Position numbers and translations under genes: made by a program. Below the pieces are notes generated by a model. The model did no database searches. It saw only the letters and a program-made list of their open reading frames with translations, and was not told the origin of the DNA. This document shows, one piece after another, positions 34,769 through 43,587 of a stretch of 64,000 bases of DNA; position 1 is the stretch's first letter, and the number at the start of each line of letters is the position of its first letter. Origin of the DNA: JACRAV01 sp964571235 (GTDB lineage: Bacteria; Zixibacteria; MSB-5A5; GN15; FEB-12); assembly GCA_964571235.1 (NCBI GenBank), contig CAZNAI010000002.1, forward strand, positions 137,343 to 201,342. Direction: 5' to 3'.

Positions 34769-35889
34769 TTTACACCAGCCGAGTAGTTCATCGCCGCTAA
34801 GTCGCGCGAGGTTTTCAAAAGGTCAGCGGTGACATCTTTGATGGTCAATCTGCGTTGTTCGCGCCATACCAGCGTATCCTCAACACAGAAAGACTTGTCT
34901 ATGTGAGTTCGGATCAGATCGCGAATGTGCGCCACAGAAAGCCATTCGGTGTTGGTGTTCGAGGCATATGAGAATCCGTCCGGACAGCGTCGGCCTCCAT
35001 AGGTCGCGGCGTACCGGTCAGTGTCCCAGAGGCGGGTCGACGGCAAGATGACAAAGTGTCGCTCGAATTCGAGCGCACTGATCGCGTCGGTTTGGGTGAT
35101 CATTTCCTCATGGAGCTTTTCACCCGGACGAATACCGACAACTTCGCGACGGCATTCCGGTGCGATCGCCTCGGCCATATCGACAATTCTGTAACTTGGG
35201 ATGCGCGGCACAAAGATTTCGCCCCCCCACATATGATCGAGCGCGAATGTGACCAGATCAACGCCTTGTTCCAGTGTGATATTGAACCGGGTCATCCTGG
35301 CATCGGTGATCGGAATAACGCCTTCAGGTTTGCGATCCATAAAGAACGGAATCACACTCCCCCGACTTCCCATCACGTTGCCATAACGCACCACCGAGAA
35401 TCGAATATCTCGGGCGCCTTTGAAATTGTTGGCCGAGACAAACAGCTTGTCTGAGCAAAGCTTGGTTGCGCCGTAAAGATTGATCGGCGCCGCGGCTTTG
35501 TCGGTTGACAAGGCAACGACCTTCTTGACGCCAGTCAGCATCGCCGCCTCGATCACGTTCTGCGCGCCCATCACGTTTGTCTTGACCGCTTCAAAAGGAT
35601 TGTATTCGCAGGCCGGGACCTGTTTGAGCGCGGCGGCGTGGATGACAATGTCAATTCCTTCCATGGCGCGGGCCAAACGGTCTCCGTCGCGAACGTCACC
35701 GATGAAAAAGCGCAACTGTGGGAAGCGCGAGTCCGGGAACTGCTGACTCATCTCGTATTGTTTGAGTTCGTCGCGCGAATACACCACCATCCGCTTGATA
35801 TCGGGGTAGCGCGACATGACAGTTTCGATGAATTTTCTGCCGAATGAGCCGGTTCCACCGGTCACAAGAATTGATTTGCCGGATAACAC
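34765..35889 (-). CDS. pseB: PseB, UDP-GlcNAc C5-inverting 4,6-dehydratase
   Basis: A 374-aa extended SDR enzyme. It has the Rossmann motif VTGGTGSFGRKFIE (about 8), the catalytic Lys in LSTDKAA and the Tyr-x3-Lys pair NLYGATK. Members convert UDP-GlcNAc to the 4-keto-6-deoxy-altrose form, the first step toward pseudaminic acid. The family is usually about 330-345 aa, and the last 30 residues here (LVWREQRRLTIKDVTADLL) are an extra tail. I set the start at a GTG (35889) preceded by AAGGGAG; longer forms to 36063 have no support and no family match. Confidence 0.92.
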   Translation of the reverse strand: MLSGKSILVTGGTGSFGRKFIETVMSRYPDIKRMVVYSRDELKQYEMSQQFPDSRFPQLRFFIGDVRDGDRLARAMEGIDIVIHAAALKQVPACEYNPFEAVKTNVMGAQNVIEAAMLTGVKKVVALSTDKAAAPINLYGATKLCSDKLFVSANNFKGARDIRFSVVRYGNVMGSRGSVIPFFMDRKPEGVIPITDARMTRFNITLEQGVDLVTFALDHMWGGEIFVPRIPSYRIVDMAEAIAPECRREVVGIRPGEKLHEEMITQTDAISALEFERHFVILPSTRLWDTDRYAATYGGRRCPDGFSYASNTNTEWLSVAHIRDLIRTHIDKSFCVEDTLVWREQRRLTIKDVTADLLKTSRDLAAMNYSAGVK

Positions 35890-36224
35890 TCGATAAACTC
35901 CCTTCCGGGCGCAATGCGCCTCGCCAGCCTTGTGCGATACGGGGAGGTGTATGCCGGCCGAGAGTTCGAAAAAACGAGTCGGGGCCTGGTCGCATCTGCG
36001 TCCCTGCATCTGTGACATCCATGTACTCACTCGCTGATACATCAAGGCGCATGCCGTGCGCATACCGGACTGTTATGGCCCGACTAACGTATACAATATC
36101 AACGTGTTAGGGACGCACGCCGTTCAATTTGAGTGGGGCAAGAGCGACTGGGGCAGGAAGAAATCGCCGCTGAAAATCGAAAACTTTTCCAGGGCTTGAA
36201 AAGCGATTGTTACTGACTACAGGA
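35890..36224. other. leader region before pseB
   Basis: A 335-base noncoding gap separates gmhA from pseB, the widest in the locus. It probably contains the promoter of the pse block. TTGATA with an AT-rich stretch behind it (about 36090-36110) is a weak candidate. No terminator for the rml-gmhA unit is evident, so readthrough is possible. Confidence 0.4.
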
Positions 36225-36803
36225 CTATTTTGCGGCGAAGTGCTCGTCGATCATGTCGCACAGGATGTGTGCGATCAGGATGTGCATTTCTTGAACGCGC
36301 GGCGTGTCGGTTGAAGGAATCGCCAAACAGATGTCGACTTCCGACCGGCACTGACCGCCGTCGCCGCCAGTTAGCGCGACCGTGCGACATCCGATTGGCC
36401 GGGCGGCCCGAAACGCTTCAATAATGTTATTTGAGTTACCGGAGGTGGAAATTCCAAACAGAAGATCACTTCGAGTTGCCAGCGCCTGAACCTGGCGTGA
36501 AAACACTTGATCAAATCCAAAGTCATTCCCAATGGCTGTCAGCGCTGAGGTATCGGTCGTAAGAGCGACGGCTGGAAGTGGTCGACGGTTTTTCGCGATA
36601 TATCGTCCGGTCAATTCCGCCGCTATATGCTGAGCATCGGCCGCCGACCCGCCATTGCCGCACAGCAAGATTTTTCCGCCGGTCTCAAGTGTTTGAATGA
36701 GCGCAAAAGCTACCTCGTCGATCTTTGACCGCAATGCCCGAACCCTGGGCAACAAATCCGTGTGCGTATCAAATGCAGATTCAAATCGATCCATAGAATT
36801 CAA
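36225..36803 (-). CDS. gmhA: GmhA-like sedoheptulose-7-phosphate isomerase
   Basis: A 192-aa SIS-domain protein of the normal GmhA length. It has the substrate-loop motif LLCGNGGSAADAQHIAAELTGRY (about 45-67), GISTSGNSNNIIEAF (sugar-phosphate loop) and the C-terminal EMHILIAHILCDMIDEHF. It would make D-glycero-heptose 7-phosphate. No other heptose genes (gmhB, hddA, hldD) are in the window, so either they lie elsewhere or this gene has another sugar-phosphate substrate. It overlaps rmlC by 4 bases. Confidence 0.88.
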   Translation of the reverse strand: MNSMDRFESAFDTHTDLLPRVRALRSKIDEVAFALIQTLETGGKILLCGNGGSAADAQHIAAELTGRYIAKNRRPLPAVALTTDTSALTAIGNDFGFDQVFSRQVQALATRSDLLFGISTSGNSNNIIEAFRAARPIGCRTVALTGGDGGQCRSEVDICLAIPSTDTPRVQEMHILIAHILCDMIDEHFAAK

Positions 36804-37273
36804 TCCTCTAAGATAAACGGCGATTGCGGGTCAGATTCCCAACGGATTTCGTCGACCGGTTCACTCCGACCGGCGCCTTTGTAAAGACAATCGGGAGCAT
36901 TGTACACCAGTCCGGGTTCATTGCCAATATTTTTGTAGGCATGCACGACCCCGGGAGGGACTATCACTGCCGCCGGGTTTGACGGGCCAAAGACCATAGA
37001 CTGTCGTTTTCGAAAATTTAGCGAGCCAGTTCGATTATCCCAGAGAACAAGTCGAAATGTCGACGGCCCCAGAAAGCAGAACAAATCCGTTTGGTGCGCA
37101 TGTTCGTGCGGCCCGCGAGTCACTCCCGGAGGAGTCATCGACACATATGCCATCGCTGGCTGAAATCCCTTCGGCAGTTCGTCGTTTCGAAACAGTTCTG
37201 TCAACCAACCGCGCTCGTCGGCATTGATCTTCAGTAACTGCACCTGAACGCCAGCAATATCAAATATGGTCAC
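36800..37273 (-). CDS. rmlC: RmlC, dTDP-4-dehydrorhamnose 3,5-epimerase-like cupin
   Basis: A 157-aa cupin. It has the family segments DERGWLTELFRND, TPPGVTRGPHEHAHQTDLF (catalytic His region), FRLVLWDNR and PPGVVHAYKN. It is shorter than the 180-aa RmlC of enteric bacteria, so it belongs to the short epimerase-like branch; a WxcM-type ketoisomerase is the alternative. Its place between rmlD and gmhA, with ATGA overlaps on both sides, supports a role in dTDP-L-rhamnose synthesis. Confidence 0.8.
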   Translation of the reverse strand: MTIFDIAGVQVQLLKINADERGWLTELFRNDELPKGFQPAMAYVSMTPPGVTRGPHEHAHQTDLFCFLGPSTFRLVLWDNRTGSLNFRKRQSMVFGPSNPAAVIVPPGVVHAYKNIGNEPGLVYNAPDCLYKGAGRSEPVDEIRWESDPQSPFILED

Positions 37274-38166
37274 ACTGTCGCCTTGTTTTGCTCGTCCAAA
37301 AAAGTATAGAGCGAATCTCGATACGTCGGCATGATATTCAAACCAGCGTCAATCAGCCGCCTATTTTCCAAAGCTGAATATCGCGGTCGCGGGGCCGGTC
37401 GCGCAAGCTCCTCTGTCGTGCACGGCTCTACTAAAACTTCGAGTTGTAATCGCTCAAATATCTCCCGTGTAAACTGATACCATGACACCTGGCCGCCATC
37501 AACTGCATGGAGCATCCCGCGCATTTTGCTATCGAGAATGACCTCAAGCTGTTTCGCTATATCGACTGTCCGAGTGGGACAGCCGATTTGATCGGTGACA
37601 ACGCGAATAGGAATTACCTGCCGGCCTTCGCGCTTATCAGCTAATTGTTGCTTACCCATTCTCATTATCGATTGAACAAAATTCCGACCACTTGAGCCGT
37701 ACACCCATGAGGTCCGCAAGATGACGTAGTCGGCGAGAATTGACTGCACGGCCTCTTCTCCCGCCAACTTTGATTTTCCGTATGCTGACAGCGGGCTGGG
37801 CCGATCAGTCTCGACATACGGCTCTTTTTTGGTTCCATCGAAAACGTAGTCCGTCGAGATGTAAACCATTAGTGTTCTGCACGCTTTGCATGCTGTGGCT
37901 ACATTGGCTGTTCCATAAGCGTTGACTCGCATAGCTTTTTGCAGATCGCGCTCGCACTCGTCGACATCGGTCCACGCAGCGCAATGGATGACAATCGAAG
38001 GTCGCAATTTATCTATTGTTGTTCGGGCCTGCGCAGGATCGGTGATATCAAGTTGCGAGCGACCCGTGGCGACCACCTCCGACATCGACGCAAAATGGCC
38101 AACGATCTCTGAACCAAGCTGGCCGCCCGACCCCGTCACCAGAATTTTAGCGGGAGGATTCTCCAC
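37270..38166 (-). CDS. rmlD: RmlD, dTDP-4-dehydrorhamnose reductase
   Basis: A 298-aa SDR enzyme with an N-terminal NADPH site VTGSGGQLGSEIV, then INCAAWTDVD-like VIHCAAWTDVDECERD, VYISTDYVFDG and the catalytic YGKSKLAGEEAV (Tyr-x3-Lys). It makes dTDP-L-rhamnose, the last step of the pathway. It overlaps rmlA by 20 bases. Confidence 0.95.
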   Translation of the reverse strand: MENPPAKILVTGSGGQLGSEIVGHFASMSEVVATGRSQLDITDPAQARTTIDKLRPSIVIHCAAWTDVDECERDLQKAMRVNAYGTANVATACKACRTLMVYISTDYVFDGTKKEPYVETDRPSPLSAYGKSKLAGEEAVQSILADYVILRTSWVYGSSGRNFVQSIMRMGKQQLADKREGRQVIPIRVVTDQIGCPTRTVDIAKQLEVILDSKMRGMLHAVDGGQVSWYQFTREIFERLQLEVLVEPCTTEELARPAPRPRYSALENRRLIDAGLNIMPTYRDSLYTFLDEQNKATV

Positions 38167-39037
38167 TTAAGACCACCCCCTCCAGATAGGCGCGATAGTC
38201 AGACTTGGGCAGTTCCCCGATTATCCTGTTGAGTCCAACCGCATCGATGAATTTCATTTGATACGCGACTTCTTCAATACAACCGATCTTCAGCCCCTGT
38301 CTTCGCTCGATCGTAGCAATAAACTCACCGGCATTGATCATGTCGTCGGGCGTGCCGGTATCAAGCCAGGCAACTCCCCGTCCAAGCTGAACGACAGTGA
38401 GTTGCCCACGCTCCAAATATGCCTGGTTGACATCGGTGATCTCGAGTTCCCCACGATTCGACGGCTGTAGATTTGCCGCAATTTCCGGGGCCTGACGGTC
38501 ATACAAATAGAGTCCGGTCACCGCCAAATGCGACTTACTAGCCGTAGGCTTTTCGACAATTGAAACCGGCTTACCAAGCGAATCTAACGTCACCACACCG
38601 TACCGCTCGGGATTTCGCACGGTGTAAGCAAAAATCGTGGCGCCGGGCTCCGAAAGCTGAGCGCCGCGCAGGAAGTCGTAACTACCATAGAAAATGTTAT
38701 CACCCAGTATGAGCGAACACCCTTGTCCGGCCAGAAAGTCGCGAGCGATTGTCAGCGCCTGCGCGATACCTTTTGGTTCCTCCTGTATCGCGTACGACAG
38801 CTTTATCCCAAGCCGATGACCGTCTCCAAGCACAGATTTGAGAAGCGGAAGATCGCGGGGCGAGGAAATGACCAGAATGTCGCGAATTCCATACAACATG
38901 AGTGTCGAGAGCGGATAGTAAATCAGTGGCTTGTCATAGATCGGAAGCAATTGCTTGCAGGCAACCTGCGTCACCGGATACAGTCGACTCCCCGAGCCGC
39001 CCGCCAAAATGATCCCTTTTGAAATCCAGTTGCTCAC
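38147..39037 (-). CDS. rmlA: RmlA, glucose-1-phosphate thymidylyltransferase
   Basis: A 296-aa enzyme with the nucleotidyl motif ILAGGSGSRLYPVTQVACKQLLPIYDKPLIYYPLS, then LILGDNIFYG and TDVNQAYL. It makes dTDP-glucose from glucose 1-phosphate and is usually feedback-regulated by dTDP-rhamnose. The length matches the family. Its start overlaps the rmlB stop by 4 bases. Confidence 0.96.
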   Translation of the reverse strand: MSNWISKGIILAGGSGSRLYPVTQVACKQLLPIYDKPLIYYPLSTLMLYGIRDILVISSPRDLPLLKSVLGDGHRLGIKLSYAIQEEPKGIAQALTIARDFLAGQGCSLILGDNIFYGSYDFLRGAQLSEPGATIFAYTVRNPERYGVVTLDSLGKPVSIVEKPTASKSHLAVTGLYLYDRQAPEIAANLQPSNRGELEITDVNQAYLERGQLTVVQLGRGVAWLDTGTPDDMINAGEFIATIERRQGLKIGCIEEVAYQMKFIDAVGLNRIIGELPKSDYRAYLEGVVLSGESSR

Positions 39038-40119
39038 TTCGCCTCTTTGATCCGGTGATCGTACATGCTCGAATAATACTCACGGTATTCACCGCTCATG
39101 CACTTCTCCACCCAGGCAGAGTTGGACAAATACCAGGAAATCGTCCGGTCAAGCGCTTCGTCAAATCCGAACGACGGTCTCCAGCCAAGCTCGCTTGTTA
39201 ATTTGGAGGCATCCAAGGCATATCGACGGTCATGTCCCGGGCGGTCAGCAACAAATAGAATCTGTTCTTCACGCGGTGATCCACCAAGATGTGCATCAAG
39301 TTGTCGGCAAATAGCTCTGACCAATTCCAGATTCTCGAGTTCGTATCCGGCACTCACGCCGTACGACTCACCCACTCGCCCCTGCATGAAGATCGTCTCA
39401 AGCGCCGAGCAATGATCGGCGACAAAAAGCCAATCGCGACGATGTTTGCCGTCGCCGTAGATCGGAATCGGCTGACCAGCCACGGCGTTGCGAATCACCA
39501 GTGGGATCAGTTTTTCCGGGAATTGATACGGCCCGAAGTTATTGCTCGAATTGGAGACGACCGTATCGAGTCCGTACGTTTGGTGATAGGAACGCACCAA
39601 ATGATCTGCGCCTGCTTTAGTCGCGGCATACGGCGAGTTGGGGCGATACGCGTCGCTTTCAGTGAACATCCGAGTCTCTTCGGCTGAACCGTAGACTTCG
39701 TCGGTCGAGACATGATGGAACCGAAATGGTACGCCACGGCTGTGAGCATTTCGCGCCAGTTCCAATAGGTTAAACGTCCCGATCAGATTAGTTTGAACAA
39801 AGGGTGCGGGTCCAACTATTGAGCGATCGACATGCGATTCGGCCGCAAGATGAATGACACTATTAATCGAGCATCTCTCGAAACACTCCCGCAAAGCGGC
39901 TGAGTTGCAGATATCGACCTTTTCAAATTGGAAATTAGGAGATGTCTCAATAGCGGACAAATTCGCCGGATTGGCGGCATAGGTCAGACAGTCGATATTC
40001 ACAAAGAGCCAATCAGGATGGCGCGGTACAAGATACAACAGCAGGTTTGAGCCGATAAACCCTGCGCCGCCTGTCAGCGCGATTCTGCGGTCGTATGATT
40101 GAATTCCTGTAACTGACAT
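39034..40119 (-). CDS. rmlB: RmlB, dTDP-glucose 4,6-dehydratase
   Basis: A 361-aa extended SDR. Landmarks are RRIALTGGAGFIGSNLLL, VIHLAAESHVDRSI, FHHVSTDEVYGS, the catalytic YAATKAGADHLVRSYHQTYG and WLFVADHCSA. It converts dTDP-glucose to the 4-keto-6-deoxy intermediate. I used the ATG at 40119 because the family begins close to the Rossmann motif; a TTG at 40167 would start only two bases from the tRNA-Thr 3' end. It is the first gene of the polysaccharide locus. Confidence 0.95.
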   Translation of the reverse strand: MSVTGIQSYDRRIALTGGAGFIGSNLLLYLVPRHPDWLFVNIDCLTYAANPANLSAIETSPNFQFEKVDICNSAALRECFERCSINSVIHLAAESHVDRSIVGPAPFVQTNLIGTFNLLELARNAHSRGVPFRFHHVSTDEVYGSAEETRMFTESDAYRPNSPYAATKAGADHLVRSYHQTYGLDTVVSNSSNNFGPYQFPEKLIPLVIRNAVAGQPIPIYGDGKHRRDWLFVADHCSALETIFMQGRVGESYGVSAGYELENLELVRAICRQLDAHLGGSPREEQILFVADRPGHDRRYALDASKLTSELGWRPSFGFDEALDRTISWYLSNSAWVEKCMSGEYREYYSSMYDHRIKEAK

Positions 40120-40168
40120 AGGCGTGGCCGTCGAGGCTATGTCGCGCTTGGGCTGAGCCGAAAACAAG

Positions 40169-40241
40169 AGCCGGCGAAGGGATTCGAACCCCCGACAGCC
40201 TGATTACAAATCAGGTACTCTACCAACTGAGTTACGCCGGC
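40169..40241 (-). tRNA. tRNA-Thr (anticodon UGU)
   Basis: A 73-nt cloverleaf with acceptor GCCGGCG/CGCCGGC, D-arm TAACTCAGTTGGTAGAGTA, anticodon loop TTTGTAA giving TGT (reads ACA) and T-loop GGTTCGAATCC. No CCA is encoded. It lies between cysS and rmlB on the same strand and marks the upstream edge of the polysaccharide locus. Confidence 0.96.
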
Positions 40242-40302
40242 TATTTTGTGTATCGTCATTACTGTGTACAATCGCACTCCGTTCGGCGGAGGACACGAAT
40301 TG

Positions 40303-41697
40303 TCACACCTGTTTTTTCCACTTCACGCCCTGAGGCGTGTCCTCAAGCAATATTCCCTTTTCGGACAACTGGTCGCGGATGCGGTCAGCGAGTGCGAAAT
40401 CCTTAGACTTGCGGGCCGCCTGCCGACGCGCGATAAGCGCCTCGACTTCCGACTCCAGCGACTGCTTTTTCAACTCGAATCCGAGCACAGCGTCAAACCT
40501 ACGCACGAGCGACAGCGTCGCGTCGCGATCGGCTGTCGACAACTTCCCTTCCGCCTTCAGCCGATTAATATCCCGAATCATGTCAAAAACCACACCGAGT
40601 GCGCCGGAGATATTGAGGTCATCGTCGAGCATCACCTCAAACGCCTCGCCCGATCGCTTTAGAATATCGGTCGCTTCGCCGCTGGCACTACCGGCTGAAA
40701 AATCCTCAAGATTGCCAATAAAATCATTATAGCGCTCAAGCGCTCCACGAGCGCCGTCCAGTCCGTCAAACGTAAAATTCAGTTGCTGGCGGTAATGCGT
40801 CGACGTGAGCAGATACCGTACAACCGTGCCGGAGTATCCTTTGTTTAAGATGTCGCGCAGGGTGAAATAGTTCCCCAGCGATTTTGACATCTTCTTGCCT
40901 TCGACAATCAAATGCTCGGCATGGAGCCAGTAATTGACAAACTGCTCGCCGGTGGCGCCTTCAGACTGCGCGATTTCGTTCTCGTGGTGCGGAAACATAT
41001 TGTCCACGCCGCCGGTGTGAATGTCAAAGTGCTTTCCCAAATACTTCATCGACATCGCCGAACATTCCAGATGCCACCCCGGCCGACCCTTGCCGATCTC
41101 AGTTTCCCAGTACACTTCGCCATCGCTCTCGTCGTGAGCTTTCCAAAGAGCAAAGTCGGAGACCGATTCCTTTTCATATTCGTCGGCCGCTACCCGTGCG
41201 CCGGCTTTGAGGCCACTCATGTCAAGATTTGCCAGCTTGCCGTAATTGGCAAACGCCGAAATCTTAAAATAGTAGTTCCCCTCGACTTGGTAGGCCATCC
41301 CGCGCGAAACCAAATCTTTGATAATCGCTACCATCTCAGGGATATGATCGGTCGCCGCAGGATACCGTTCGGCCCGCTCGATTCCGACCTCAGCAATATC
41401 ATCGAAAAACGCCTGAATGAACGGCGCGGTAAACTCCTTGAGCGATTTCTTCTGGGCGTTCGCGCCGCGAATGATCTTGTCATCGATGTCGGTAAGGTTC
41501 ATAACCTGCGTTACTTCGTACCCTTTGTATTTCAGGTACCGCCTCAGCAAATCCTCGAACATAAACGTGCGTAGATTGCCAATATGAACGAAATTGTAGA
41601 CGGTCGGCCCGCAGGTATACAGGCGTACCTTCCCCGGTTCTATCGGTTTGAATTCGTCCTTGGTGCGAGTCAGACTGTTCTTGAATACCAACGCCAT
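40303..41697 (-). CDS. cysS: cysteinyl-tRNA synthetase
   Basis: A 464-aa class I aminoacyl-tRNA synthetase of normal length. It has the HIGH equivalent in VHIGNLRTFMFEDLL, zinc ligands in LYTCGPT and LECSAMS, and the KMSKSLGNYFTL signature loop. The C-terminal DALR-type region (about 340-464) is present. It charges tRNA-Cys. It lies three bases after the M42 peptidase stop, in a minus-strand housekeeping cluster. Confidence 0.97.
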   Translation of the reverse strand: MALVFKNSLTRTKDEFKPIEPGKVRLYTCGPTVYNFVHIGNLRTFMFEDLLRRYLKYKGYEVTQVMNLTDIDDKIIRGANAQKKSLKEFTAPFIQAFFDDIAEVGIERAERYPAATDHIPEMVAIIKDLVSRGMAYQVEGNYYFKISAFANYGKLANLDMSGLKAGARVAADEYEKESVSDFALWKAHDESDGEVYWETEIGKGRPGWHLECSAMSMKYLGKHFDIHTGGVDNMFPHHENEIAQSEGATGEQFVNYWLHAEHLIVEGKKMSKSLGNYFTLRDILNKGYSGTVVRYLLTSTHYRQQLNFTFDGLDGARGALERYNDFIGNLEDFSAGSASGEATDILKRSGEAFEVMLDDDLNISGALGVVFDMIRDINRLKAEGKLSTADRDATLSLVRRFDAVLGFELKKQSLESEVEALIARRQAARKSKDFALADRIRDQLSEKGILLEDTPQGVKWKKQV

Positions 41698-41700
41698 CGC

Positions 41701-42777
41701 TTAACCTTGAGTAAGTGATGCCACCGTTTTGGCATCCAGTTGCGCGATTAATTCGCAGGCCAGTTTGACCGTGTTGTCATAGTCAGAACGATGCATCAGA
41801 CCGTTGTGGCTGTGGATATACCGTACCGGCGGGCCAATCACAATCGACGGCACCCCGGCGCGAGTGACATGAATCTTGCCGCCGTCGGTCGCACCGCGTT
41901 CCATGTAGGTCAGGTTGAACGGAATCTTCTTCTTCTGCGCCGTGCTGATTGCCAGATCGCGCAGTTTCAAGTTGGGTATCATGCCGGCGTCGAAGATCAA
42001 TATCGACGGTCCCCCGCCGAGTTTCTCAACCTTGCTACCACCGTCCGGCGGAATATCCTGAGCGATGCCCGTATCGATAACGATGCAGACATCCGGATCG
42101 CTGATATACGCCAAGGTCTGCGCTCCGCGACATCCGACTTCTTCCTGCACCGACGCACACCCGAGAATCGTGTTCGGATGGCGGGCAGTTTTGAATTTGC
42201 GCATAACATCGATCACCGCCGCGCAAGCCGAACGGTTATCGAACGCCTTGCTACAATAGACCTGCTTGTTTCCCATGATCGTGAAATCGCTGTCGGGAAT
42301 AATTGGATCGCCGACTTTGATGCCGAGTTTCTTCTTGACATCGAATTTCTGCTGGACACCGACATCAATGAACATGTCTTTGATGTCAAGAACTTTCTCC
42401 CGCTCGGACGCCGACAGCATATGGGGTGGCTTTGAGCCAACTATGCCGAGCACCGGTCCCTGCGTGGTGATAATTCTCATCCGCTGGCCGAGCGCTACAT
42501 GCCCCCACCAGCCGCCCAGCGGAAGAAACTTGATGAATCCGTCCTTGGTAATTTCTTTGACCATGAACCCGATTTCGTCCATATGGCCAACGACCATGAC
42601 GCGAGGAGCCGCAGAGGTTCCCTTCTTGCGCCCCAGGATTGATCCGGATTTGTCGATTTCGATGCTGTCAGAAAGCGGCTTGAGTTCGCGACGCATAATA
42701 GCGCGGACTTCATTTTCGTAGCCGGAGACGCCGTTGGCCTCGGTGATTTCTTTCAGTAAGAGTTCGGTCTTGTCCAC
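41701..42777 (-). CDS. M42-family metallo-aminopeptidase
   Basis: A 358-aa co-catalytic zinc peptidase. Metal and catalytic residues sit in VVGHMDEIG (His and Asp), SKAFDNRS (bridging Asp), QEEVGCRGA (Glu pair), VIDTGIAQD (Asp) and RYIHSHNG (His). The intervening PDZ-like or lid region (about 75-160) is usual. Members release N-terminal residues from peptides and form large cytosolic assemblies. The specificity (glutamyl, leucyl or other) cannot be told. Confidence 0.92.
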   Translation of the reverse strand: MDKTELLLKEITEANGVSGYENEVRAIMRRELKPLSDSIEIDKSGSILGRKKGTSAAPRVMVVGHMDEIGFMVKEITKDGFIKFLPLGGWWGHVALGQRMRIITTQGPVLGIVGSKPPHMLSASEREKVLDIKDMFIDVGVQQKFDVKKKLGIKVGDPIIPDSDFTIMGNKQVYCSKAFDNRSACAAVIDVMRKFKTARHPNTILGCASVQEEVGCRGAQTLAYISDPDVCIVIDTGIAQDIPPDGGSKVEKLGGGPSILIFDAGMIPNLKLRDLAISTAQKKKIPFNLTYMERGATDGGKIHVTRAGVPSIVIGPPVRYIHSHNGLMHRSDYDNTVKLACELIAQLDAKTVASLTQG

Positions 42778-42846
42778 TACTTTGCCTTTGTTGCAATAGA
42801 ATTAACTTAGTTAAGTAATATACGTTGTGGCCGCGCCACCGTCCAA

Positions 42847-43584
42847 TCAAAAGTCGAGGTGGTCAAACAGCTCGGATAACCGGTCGATCCGCCGCTCCAG
42901 AGCGGGCATCTCCGCAGGGTATTCGCGGCCTTGCTTTACTTTCAATATCGCCGGCATCCCGATCTGCGAAGGTCCGACAATGTCCTCTTTGTATCGGTCG
43001 CCGATATAGACTGCCTCGCGCGGGGCCACTCCGGCCATATTGGATGCTTTGTAGAATATATCCGGGTGCGGCTTCCGCAGACCAAAAGAAGATGAGAAAA
43101 TCGTAAAGTCGAAGAACTTCTCAATACCAAATCGTCTCAACTCCACTGCGTGTGCCCGCTCGGGAAATACCGTATTGGAAATCAACCCAATGGTCACTGT
43201 GCTATTTCGTAATCGCGTGAGAGTCGACACCGTATCGTCATAAACATACAACTGTTTCTCGACCGCCTTGTAGTAAGCGTCGAAAAAGGCGTCGCAAAGA
43301 CCGTTGGTATTCTGCCACCCCAGCCGTGAAAAGAGCACATTGGCCGCTTTGGTGACATCCCACTCGATGTGCTCATCGTCGGCGAGTTTGCGAAAATCGC
43401 TCTTGGCCGATTCAAGTTGTTCGTGAAATTCCGCCGCGTTAGGAACTGCATACCCGGATTTGGCGAGAAACTTTCGGCCCGATTCCGCACACTGACGGGT
43501 AAGTTCCTCCCATGGCACTGCCTCGTATTCTATAAGTGTTGAACCAAGGTCAAAGATGACCGCACGGGGGGTAAGCTTCTCCAT
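42847..43584 (-). CDS. HAD-superfamily hydrolase
   Basis: A 245-aa HAD-IA protein. Motif I reads VIFDLGSTLIE, where the second Asp of the usual DxD is Gly. That variant occurs in known HAD-IA phosphatases, so activity is not excluded. Motif II is GLISNTVF, motif III includes GLRKPHPDIFY and motif IV is YIGDRYKEDIVG. Substrate unknown. It starts 3 bases after the ddl stop codon. Confidence 0.87.
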   Translation of the reverse strand: MEKLTPRAVIFDLGSTLIEYEAVPWEELTRQCAESGRKFLAKSGYAVPNAAEFHEQLESAKSDFRKLADDEHIEWDVTKAANVLFSRLGWQNTNGLCDAFFDAYYKAVEKQLYVYDDTVSTLTRLRNSTVTIGLISNTVFPERAHAVELRRFGIEKFFDFTIFSSSFGLRKPHPDIFYKASNMAGVAPREAVYIGDRYKEDIVGPSQIGMPAILKVKQGREYPAEMPALERRIDRLSELFDHLDF

Positions 43585-43587
43585 CGC

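Noticed and set aside
15010..40241. Integrative element with attachment sites at the tRNAs
   Set aside because: I found no integrase and no copied tRNA 3' end inside or beyond the locus, so only the tRNA bracketing is reported.
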